A stretch of 64,000 nucleotides of DNA from Colias croceus (taxonomy: Eukaryota; Arthropoda; Insecta; Lepidoptera; Pieridae), in assembly GCF_905220415.1 (NCBI RefSeq), contig NC_059564.1, positions 1,190,501 through 1,254,500 of the forward strand, given 5' to 3'. A model generated the notes under the pieces. It worked only from the letters and a program-made list of their open reading frames with translations. It was not told the origin of the DNA and searched no databases. The stretch's first letter is position 1. Every line of letters starts with the position of its first letter. A program made the position numbers and the translations under genes. Positions 22,918-34,900 of the stretch are shown here, in pieces.

Positions 22918-25900
22918 ATGTTAGGTGTATCGGTCAAAATGTTTTACGTATTAATTTTATGGCCAGTATTACTCGCGTCGGCTGTATTGACATTGACCAT
23001 AGACTCTATTTTGGGGACGTCGATTGAAGGTATGTTTTTTTTTATTACTTTTTTTTCAGACTGGCAAAGGAGTTGCATATAAGTTACTATATGGGAGTTG
23101 CTGAGAACTTGGCTGAGAACAACGAAGAATGTTGCAGATAACATAATAACTCTTTCTCTTAGTTGTCTACTTTGTAGTGTAAGCATAAACAGAATGTAAA
23201 GCTAGTATATGTAAATATTTGACACGTTCTGATTAGCAATTGAATTTTAATGTAATTAGAGATTAAATAATAACTTACGAGATAGGACCAGCCCCCCTAG
23301 CCAAGTGGCTTTCTGTTAGCGTAGCGTTCAGTATCTACAGCTTACGTCAATCTCATACATTCATAGTCTATTCTATTAAACGCTACGCTAACAGAAAGCC
23401 ACTTGGCTAGGGGGGCAGATGTAAAAAATACGTTTATTATTTTAACAGATACTTAGATAAGCAATTCATAAGTTGTGACAGTAGGTAATAGGGCTTAAAG
23501 TTGAAAAGTAAACTTATTTTTGAAAAATTCTTTAATTTTTAGATTGATTAATGACTAAATACATCTATAGATACTAATATTATAAAGAGGAAAGGTTTGT
23601 AATTATGTATGTATGTATGGTTTTCACGCATAAACTACTGGACCGATTTCCAAAATTCTTTCACCATTAGAGAGCTGCAACTTCACTGAGCAACATAGGC
23701 TAGGTTTTATCCAGGAAATCCCACCGGAACGGGAACTATGCGGGTTTTTCTTTGAAAACGCGGGCGAAACCGCTAAGTAGCTTTCAGCGGGCTGAAATCT
23801 ACTTATCTTCTTCTTCTAATATATAAAAATCAATGCCACTTTTCGTTGTAATTCCATAACTCGAGAACGGCTGAACCGATTTCGATAATTCTTTTTTTAT
23901 TATATTCCTTGAAGTACGAGGATGGTTCTTATGTAGAGAAAACGTTAATATGTACCACGGGCGAAGCCGGGGCGGACCGCTAGTAAATAAATAATTTTTA
24001 AATTGATATTAAAATCTCAATCCTATTTAAAATTTCAACAAGGAAAGAGTGTACCTGGCGAAAAATTATGAAGCTGTCATGCTTAAAATACAAAAAAGAA
24101 ATAATTTCAATAATTACAATACATATTTGACAAAAAGTTTAATCAGATATTTTGTCCCAAACCAAAACATTCTTTTCGAAGGTGCAATAAATCTTACATA
24201 ACACGTGTAACGCAATACATCCGCTATTGGATGTCAAGTGACCGTTTTGTACAGAATTGTAGGACAATGGGAAATGACGAAACAAGCTTAAATGCAGTTT
24301 GTGTGCAATTTTTGTGCATTTTAAAGTTAGGTACATTAAATGAAGGGAAAAGAAACGTAACATAATATAACTTATATTTCCTTGCTAGCTTTAAAGTGGT
24401 GAAAAATCGGTGAAAAATCTCATTTCCATAGATGTAACCTATGTAGCAAATAGCCCGACCGATTAGGGCCCTTCCAGCCTCCTCCACTCAAGCGACAGCC
24501 CAAGCCGAGGTTCAAGATCCCCATCAAGGGGGGACGCCCTTGCGCAAGTCGCTACCAGGGTGAACCTTAAGTTTACCCACGCGTCCGCGTTAAAATGTAG
24601 AAGCCATTCTGGCTAACATTGAGAGACACAACACAATAAAAAATGTAGCAAATAAAGATAATTTGATTTGATTTAGTCTGTCTATTAAGCTTCCTAACTA
24701 TTTACAGACACAAAAATGATACCATAAAATCGCTCCGTTGCGAAGTAAAATAAAGTTATGTACCTAGATAAATACATATTTGCAATTTGTAAGGATTTAT
24801 TTAGTCATTTAATAAGCCGTTTTATTAAACGTATAACCAACGGCCTGAATGTTCAAAAGTTTATTTATGCAATAAAAATACCTTATGAAAAAAAAAATAA
24901 GAATATACTAGTGAAGAGGGAAATGTCCAACTAACGAATATCATAACTATTTAATTCTATATGAAGATAAGGATGTATGCTATTGAAATAAAGCCATATA
25001 AATACTTTAACTTATATTTTAATTTATTTATTTTTCATAATTTCACAGACTGTTTCGAAAGAATTGCGATCGGCGAACAGTTGCCACCTAGCTCCATCTA
25101 CCGGAATGTCTCAGAACTAACGACGAAGGAATGCGAACAAATCTGCAAGCAGGACAAACAATGTCAGGCGTATGATTATGGGTAAGTACTTAATAGTCCG
25201 AATTATTGATATTAACTACATATTAGAAAACAATAGCAGGTGGTAAATGTTAAAAAATGTTATGACGATTCAAAAGTGCTTATATGTATAAGAAGTCACA
25301 ACTATAATAAATTGGCATAACTATAAAATTTTAATTTTAAAGTTTTAGACCTCCGCCGCATCTGTCTGTTCGCAATAAACTTAAGACCTACTGCACCGAC
25401 ATTCATTTTATTTAGATATTTAATGTTTTAACATTTGTTCTTTAGCACTAGTTCACTATATTATGCATTATTTTTATATTAAACTGCACAAATATGCGGT
25501 TTTATATCGTAATTTTGTTATATTTTCATTATTTTATCTCAATTTATACACAATGCATATAGAAAAGGTGATTAAAACATTGTTCTTATCGCAAGAACGA
25601 TTAAAATATTTAACTTTTAACTTCCAGTGTCGGTGCCAAAGGCAATTCAACATGCGATCTCAGCAACATGAACGAGAAGCAAATAAAAGAAGACAAACCA
25701 CTCCATCGCAATCCAGACTACGATGTATACGTTAGAAGAATACAATGCGAGCAATCTCCACCCACACCAATAGACGAAGATTTCCTTGAAAATGGACCGT
25801 TAAATCGACCTATGTTTAGACCAGACGAAGATTCAAAGCGACCTCTAGCTGACGAATATGAAGATTCGCGACCAGACAGACGACCGAGTTACAACGACCG

Positions 25901-28900
25901 ACCAGACAGTTTCGACAATCAAAGCCCAGATGACAGACCACCAAGCTATGGACCACATGCGCCAGAAAACATTCCTTATAATGAAAAGCCTGTTCGACCA
26001 GGTTACGATTCTCATAGACGACCGCGTCCAAACTTCAGACCAGACCCATACGGAGGACCGAGTGAAGAAACACACGATGCGTATGGACCTAAACCTGAGT
26101 ACATACCAGAAAAGCCACAATATCAGTACATAATACGACCAAATAGGAAGCCAAAACCTGATAGTTCTTTTAACAGTGGCTATAATCAAGTCAGTGCAAG
26201 ACCAGAATACGATAGACCCTCCTATAACTATAATAGTCAATACACGAGTGACAGACCCTCCTATAGTTATAATAGTCAATACGCAAGCAATTACGGAGGT
26301 CAAGACAATTCCATTCATGTAGAAATATACGATCCACCTAGATATAAGCCAGTAAAGAGACCGTATGAGCAAAGTTCTGTAAGCTATGGTCAAAGTTACG
26401 GATACAATCAGTACCAAGCCTCTTCTAATCAATATGGGTATGGACAAGAAAGTTATGTGAAGCCAGAGAGGCCAGTAAACAGTTATGGTTTCAGTACAGA
26501 AAAACCTTATCAAAGGCCAAGTTCCAGTCAATATGGTCAAAGTGGGTATGAATCAGGAAATAAGTACGGCTACGGTCAGAGTCAACAATACGGACAATCT
26601 AGCCAATATGGTGCAAGTTATGGTAGTAGTCAAAGTGCGTATGGTCAAAATGATAATAAGTACGGTCAAAGTCAGAATCAAAATGGTTACGGACTTTCGC
26701 AAACATCAGACAGCCGACCTAGCTTTAGTAGACCGAGCTATGAAAATCAGGGATACACTCAGAGTACTAATAGTCATTCTAGCAATGAAAATAGTTCTGG
26801 CTATGGTCATGGATCGCAAAACAACTATGGTTCGAACAGCTATGGCAACGATGGCCAATCGTACGGCCAATCTAATAGACCAACTTCAAGTTATGGCCAA
26901 TCAAGTCACGATACATCTCTTAACACAGCCTCGTATGGACAACAAAGTCAAAGCAGCTATAACAAATATGACACAAACAAACGACCGTACAACGAACCTG
27001 TGTACGATGACAATTCTTTATTCGGCAGTCATCTTGGATACGGCACGCATCATTTATATGATATGTATGGATATAAAAGACCAAGTGAAGATAGACCCTT
27101 TAATAATAGACCATATAAACCAAGTCAGGAAACTGCTGTTGTCGGTTACGGAGAAACTAGTTATCAAACAGACAAACCCAACAATAATTATGGATCAAAA
27201 CCTAGTGATGGTTATAACAAACAAAAACCTAGTTATAGTGTAAATGAAGATAGACCATATAAACCAAGCTATCAGGAAACTGCTGTTACAGGTTACGGAG
27301 AAACGAATTATCAAATTGAAAAACCAAACAATAATTACGGATCGAAACCTAGCGATGGTTATAACCAACAAAAACCCAGCTATAGTGAAGGTGGTTATGA
27401 AGAAAAACCAAGTTATAGCGGAAACAATTATGGCAGTAAACCTAACGATGGTTATAATAAACCTGGTTATGAAAAACCTAGTTACGGTGAAAGTGGTTAT
27501 AGCAAACCGAATAGTTACGGCGAAACGAGCTATGAAACAAAACCTAGCGGTTACGGTCAAACATCAAAACCAGCGTACGGAAGCAATCAAGAATCAAGCC
27601 AAAGTTACGGTGGTTATGAAGAATCGAAGCCCAGTGGTTATGGCCAATCGAAACCGTCATACTCAGAAGGTTACGGATCGACTACAACTGGTTATGGTTC
27701 CACTGGTTACAGACCTGGTTATAACCAATCTATAGACCCGGATAGGCCGGATGTTAGACCGGTTTATGAGTTTGAATATGAAAAGCCAGATGCGCCAAGT
27801 TATATTGCTAAACCTGATGGAAACGTCATAACTACTAGACCGGTTTCTGTTGCAGATTCTGTTTCTGCCATACCCGGGTCTAGGTATGGCAGAAACCCGG
27901 AATCTGGAATTTCTTATAAGGGTAAGTTATTTTATAGTTTTTTTTAATAATATTTTAGATATTATAATATTTTTTTACAAAAAAGAAGAAAAAGGATCAG
28001 GTGATTTTTCTATTTATATTTTTTTTAATAATATAAATATATATGAATAGCCAAAAGATTTTCATCATAAAAAATGAAACGGTATAATATATTGTAATAC
28101 TAAATATAATAAATAATACTAAATAAATACCCAGCTACAGGGGTTCATTTGCCAAGCCGAGCCCTGGTATAAAAAAAGAAAACGCAAGATCTCAATATCC
28201 ATTTTACAATATTTTTGTAAATATCTAATTCAATTTAAACTGAAAACTAAACCAAACGTAAGTAATTCTAAAAGAAGTTTTTATAACCAAACCTTTTTAA
28301 TATTTATAGACACTGGCTGGTACACTATAAAAAAAAAATATAAAGAAAAAAAAAATTGGAACATTTCAAAAAACGGAACATTGTGAATTCATTTGTTTCA
28401 TAAATTTTCAAGTGTAACAATTGGTTTAATTTTATGAATATTAAAGTTATTGAAATGTAAATTAATGTATTCTATGGAATTATTTATTGAATACAATTTA
28501 TGTGCTTTAAAAACTCGAGAGTTTCATGTAAGTTATGACAATAATATTAAATAATTCCGGGTTTTAGTTGCTATTATTATGTTGATTAGTAATTATTAAT
28601 TTTTAATTTATGCTCAATCAAACTCAAAATGTAATCTATAGACTATGTAGGTACTACGTCGTAATAATACCTCAATGTTTATAGATTAAATTTTCCCGCG
28701 CTTTACACATTTGACATAAGTTGTTTCACATAGCCGCGTATAATTTTGAATTGTTAATCCAAATCCGTTACCGCTCAAATCCTTTGTTTTATTATAATAA
28801 AAGTAATAATTATATTATCATCACAATGGATCAGTCTGGCTTGCCAGTTAATGACCTTAGTTGGCAAGGCATCATGATCGAATGTCATATTTTTAATAAA

Positions 28901-31900
28901 CTATCTGTGCCCCGCGGTTTTACTTGCGAGCCCGCAAAAGCAAGTATTTCTAGACATAATGTGTTAGTCTACGGTTATTCTGGTACATAAGCTACATCAA
29001 TGCTAAGTATTATCAAAATTCGATGTTTAGTTTTATAGCATTCAAATGCTTTATAAATTAGATTTTTTTAAGGAATAGAAACAAATCGATCACGAGGCGG
29101 GATTCGGACCCGCGTCTTTCGCCTTACCGGTATCATCATCAAAATTATTTCAGTTTTCGCGTGACAGAATAACAAACATACTTCCGTACGTTCTTACAAA
29201 CTGTCGCGTTTATAATATTAGAAAGATTGGAATGAAAGATGTTTTTATTCTCGCTGCAGGGATACAAGCTGGCCAAAATGATGTTCTGTGGAGCATATGA
29301 AAAATTACTCGCTTCCTTAGCTCGCATCTGTCAACTCAAACTCAAACTCAAACTCAAACATTCATTTATTCAATTAGACTACTATTTAGTAGCACTTTCG
29401 AATCGTCATTACATAAGTATTTTAACATTTACCACCGATTCGGAAAGCAGTATCTATGGAGAAGAATCGGCAAGAAACTCCATAGTTGCTCTTTTAGCTG
29501 TCAGAAATATATTTGTATTCCGCCTTATATTCCGCATATCTAACTATCTACATATTTAATATTATCGAAAAACCTTCCGCATTTCTATTTGTAGTTACAC
29601 TAATTTTATGTACAGTTACAATAGATTTTGAATTATTACAATTCACAAAATATAAGGTTGTTATAACAACTTATAGCTGTCTTTTTTACCATATTACATA
29701 CTAGCGGTCCGCGTCCGCTTCGGCCGCGGCCCCCGGCTTCACCCGTGGTACATATTTCGCAATAAAAGGTAGCCTATGTTCTTTTTCAGGGTCTAAAGAT
29801 TGTCTGTGCTAAATTTCATCAAAATCGGCTGAGAGATTTAAGTGGGAAAGCGTAACAGACAGGCAGACAGATAGACAGACAGAGTTACTTTCGCATTTAT
29901 AATATTGTAGGGATGAAACTATTTAAAATATTTTCTTCTTTTTCCCGCCATAACTGACATGTAAATAAATGTTCATTTGACCACGTTATACGGCCATAAG
30001 CCAACAATAGACAAGGACAGATATAAGTGGCCACAATATGATATAACGTTAACAATAAGTTTCGTACACAAAAAGATTAAAGATATTAGATTGTAATCTT
30101 TTACTTGAGGCGCAAGTTGAGGAAAGGGCGATTTTTAATAAATATTTTCAAGTCTTAGTTCGAAGGTAACAATATAAAATAACCAAGCTTGTAAAACAGA
30201 TGTTTGAAGTGAAACTTGTTTAGGCGCGTTGAGAGTAAAATTTCCAGGTCGCGTCATGGAAATACCGTCACGTCATGGAGTAAGGCGACGGTTTCGGTAT
30301 CTTTGAATCTTGCCAAAGAAGTTTCACTTCTGACACGTGTGCTCGGCACACACCTTTTTTATACACAAATCTGTACAAAATAACAGATTGTTATGCGTAA
30401 GTTTTATCGTAATTTCTGATTAATTTTTAACCTAATTACAAATTGATTATAAGAAATTCAACATTTTAAATGTTGATAATGTTTCCAATGATTCATAAGG
30501 AATGCTTGCAAGTTTGCGATAAAGTCGTATTCGCCTAAAATCTACTTTATATACCACACAAAGCATCTTAGCAATTTATGTATAGGCTCAGGGCAAATTG
30601 CTTAGACCTTCCATTATGCACAATGCTAGAAAAACATAAGTGGGATTCAGTTTCATGGTGTGATTTTACATTTTTTGCTCGGTTCTTTAGTTTAAACATA
30701 GCATATTTAGTGAAAATATTTGAGGCGAAAGAATGTGTTTGGGAAAGAGCAAAAAGTGTTGGACCTATATTACTGAAAGATCAATTAAAGAGCAATCAAT
30801 GTAGAAGTGTTCGAAAGTCATTTATATGTTTATTGAAGTGAAACTTCGGGGTTGGAAAAAAATTTAGTGTAACATTTTTTCGTTACGCGTGACATTTTTC
30901 CGTTAAGCGCCATCTTTTTCTTATCCCTACCACGCGTGATTCGACGTATTTCTGTAAAGTTGCATATAGTAAATTATTTTTTGAAAAATAAGGTCATAAA
31001 GAAGTTTCACTTTTTTTTTTATTTATGTTTCATTCATGTCGGATTCGTAAAATTTTATGCTGTTATGATTTTTATATATTGTGACGATTAGAGAAAGATT
31101 TCATCCTTAAACTAACGATCGATGCAATAAAAATAGGGTATAATTTTAACAAATATGGCACTCTCATATTCTCTCATATATGCTCCGCGCTCCTGTTGGT
31201 CTTAGCGTTATATACACAGGTTATATAGCCTATAGCCTTCCTCGATAAATGGGCTATCTAACACCGAAATAATTTTTCAAATCGGACCAGTAGTTCCTGG
31301 GATTAGCGCGTTCAAACAAACAAACAAACTGGGCAGCTTTATAATATTAGTATGTATAGATTTTAACAAGTAGAACTGGAAAAATAAGTATGGCACTCTC
31401 ATCCTTCAGACCTAAAAAAAATTATTACGTTAACCGTTAATACGTGTTTTTTTTAATCTATAAATTGTAGAGGACGGTCCATTGGGCAATAATGCTAAAG
31501 TATACAAATAAATAATATTTTAACATATTTTTGTAAGTTCCTTACATCTTCATTGGGCGGGCGGTTTCAAGTTCCAGACAATTTTCCTTACTTTATCCTT
31601 TTTAATATTTAATATTCAAATACTCTATCTTCTAAATAAAGTAAAATAAAACGTGTTTCTGTCAATTAATATTCGTATAACACATACAATGGTCGGATAC
31701 ATGAGGTTTTTGCATCGTCAAAATTTTTAGAGACAATAGCATGGCGCGCGTGTTATCTCTTGTAATCAGGTGTGAGTTGGTTTTGTGTGGATATGCCTGG
31801 TTATATTGTTTTGAAGTATTATGAATATTACGATAAAAAGGTAATATGAGGCATAAACAGATGTAGAGATTGATAGTTAAATCGATAATTTATAAATATC

Positions 31901-34900
31901 AATCTATAAAGAATAGAAAAAAATCAATCACGAGGCGGGACACGAACCCGCATCCTTTCGCGCCATTCCGGGGCAGATGCCTGACCAACTCGGCCTCTCA
32001 AGACCCGCCAGAGCGATCGAATTTATTCTATTCTTTCAGTTCTAATTATTTAGTTATTATCGATATAATAAATGTGTATGATTAATTTCTGTTTACAGTT
32101 TTAGAAAAGAAAAAGATTCGCAATGTTATCGCAATATAAATAAATGAAGTTTCTAAAAATTCTTATTAAAATAGTTAATTGAAATTTTGAGCTTTAGTTA
32201 TGTATTTTCACGGATAATTTTGAAGAACTCCACCAATTTCAATGCTAATATAGCTCATTTATAAATGTTTGACGAAGCAAGGAGACTGTTCATAAGAACT
32301 ACCTTAAACTGCGTTAATACAAATACGTTTTCACCAACAAAAATATAATAAAAAGGCACATCCACACAAATCCAACACGTATAATGCACCGGCATATAAG
32401 CCTATGCGATACAACGAATCTGTTCAGTCGCTCTTATGTATTGTAACATTTGACCTACATCGCATTATTATTATAAAAAAATACTTCTATTAACGAAACA
32501 AACTAAGTCACAAAATGTACGGGACAGAATAGTATAGACATGCAAACAATGTACACAAAAATAAGTTAAAATTAAGTGTTTTAAAGGAAATAAGTGCTTG
32601 AAGTGTTAGTGTAGTAACATGTCAAATTTGTGCAATAAAAATGAATGTATGTGTGGTGTTTTTTGTCTGTCTGTTCGCTACTGTGATTGGATCTCGCGTT
32701 ATTCTTGTGGAGAATGCACCAAGTATGTGTTTTTTTATTATATTGTTGCAGAAGAGATAATATAGCTTAGGATACTTATGTATAAGACTCTTGTTTATTT
32801 TGGATTTTTTTACTAATGAATATTTTCTTTTAAATTGTAACTAATAGTTTTTAACAGAGAAAATCTAATGTGTCTCATGCCAAAGTGTCTTTACGAATTG
32901 TTGAGATTAGTATTTTAGAAGCAATTTTATTAAATTGGATAAGTTGATTAAGTTTTGGTGACGGGTTTTTGGAAGCATTCGATAAGATTTGATATGTCAT
33001 ATGATTGAAATAAAGTTTAGCATTATCACAAAGTACCCAATTACACAAGCCCCCAAAGACATTTTCGCGTATAAAAGAAAACGATATGTAAAGAATTGCC
33101 CTGACCAATTCTTTACATATCGTTTTCTTTTACCATCTTAGACCTTAGACCATCCTTAGACAAACGTACGTAACGCCATGGAATAGAAACTGCTAACGCT
33201 AATTATTGACATAAGCTCATGACATTTTGGTAATGGTTCGATCACACTACCAACGACGCAGACGACCACGACCAAAGTTCCAATCTTGCCGAAATTTGTT
33301 CAAAATCAATATTAAAATCTCCCGTCATTCTGGTACTCAGGAATAAAAAAATTCGAGGTCAATTAATAAAAAGAAATAGGGTTTTTTGCGATTTTCGCCG
33401 AGACGGTAAGTTTATCATACAATCACCTGAACCAAAATTGTATATAATCTAATTATCTATAAAAAAGGTTAAATACATTTTTTTCTAGGAGCCACCGTTT
33501 CTATGAAAAACCTGTTTGTTTATCCATTGATCTCAAAATTTTTTTTTCCAAACACCAATACGACAGGAAATTCTTAAATTTCATTTTTAATTGTGTTTTG
33601 CACAATTTTATTTAATTGCGACTGGATGAAAATTTTGTTCGTGGTCGTCGTTGTCGTTGGTAGGGTGACCGAATCCTTATGCAAAACATCATACGCTTAT
33701 GTCAATTTCTATCGATAGCGTATTCTATTCCTTGGCGTTTTGCCGTTTGGCTAAGGCCCCAGATATAATTTTTAAAAGTAATTTGAAATTTGAAATTATA
33801 CTAACAACGAGTAGCAAAAAGCACGGAATTCTAATAACATATCAATCAATCTTTGACACCTTGCTGATTTCTAATTAAAGTTGTTGAAAATAAAAAATAA
33901 ATGAAGTTGCCGTAAATATAGCTATAAAATTAGTAGTACATTTATCATAATAGGTATCCATACTAATATCACACTAAGCTTACACAGGTTTAAGTTTCCC
34001 CAAATATATAAACTGTGTTATTTTAATACTTTTTCAATAAAGATTTTCATTTTCATCACTATGTAAATACGTGGAAATAACTTAATACTATATCTATACT
34101 TACTAATAATATTATAAAGAGGAAAGGTTTGTAATTATGTATGTATGTATTATAGTTTTCACGCATAAACTACTGGACCGATTTTGATGAAATTTGGCAC
34201 AGACAATCTTTAGACCCTGATAAAGAACATAGGCTACCTTTTATTGCGAAATATTTACCACGGGCGAAGCCGGGGCGGACCGCTAGTGCATATTAAATTA
34301 ATAAACTTTTATAGGTTGTACATAAGTCGCCGTACACATAGTTATAAAAAACAAGACATATTATACAAAACAAAAAAAATGAATTTGAATAATTGACCGT
34401 AGAGATGCGCTTTCATTAAGATGCCATAATATTATGTTTTGTTACGTTATTTATTAGCCGACCTTTTTCTCATTTTTGTGTTAAAAAGTTCTTGAAACCC
34501 CGCTTCCTGGCCCTAAACAATAAAACAGACTCGTCAAACTCTTTTTTTATAAAAATAAGTTAATACCTCACATGTTGATATCTCTATGGAAAATGCATTC
34601 TAAAAACAAAAATGATCAAATCTATACTAATATTATAAAGCTGAAGAGTTTGTTTGTTTGAATGCGTTAATCTCGGGAACTACTGGTCCGATTTGAAAAA
34701 TTATTTCGGTGTTAGATAGCCCATTTATCGAGGAAGGTTATAGGCTATATCATCACGTTTAGACCAACAGAAGCGGAGTACTGCGGGTAAAACCGCGGAG
34801 AACAGCTAGTGTGCAATAAAAATGTAACAAATTTTAATACGGGTTACTTATATAAGGGTTGATTTTTCCACATCTAAAAGTTAAACTATAAATATTTATA

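Noticed and set aside
25845..26540. 231-codon open frame on the minus strand inside exon 3
   Set aside because: It is the antisense shadow of the Tyr/Pro-rich repeat exon. Its product is a biased Ile/Val/Trp/Arg repeat with no domain, and the plus frame joins in phase to flanking exons.
26485..27735. Plus-strand open frames of 252 and 163 codons in exon 3
   Set aside because: These are alternative-frame shadows of the same repeat sequence; composition is Met/Ile/Asn-rich with no splice logic.
30578..30841. 87-codon open frame between two foldback repeats in intron 3
   Set aside because: No domain or splice context; it ends inside a repeat end (GAAGTGAAAC).
31925..32010. Possible minus-strand tRNA gene
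   Set aside because: No acceptor pairing, and a partial copy at 29080-29135 shows it is dispersed.
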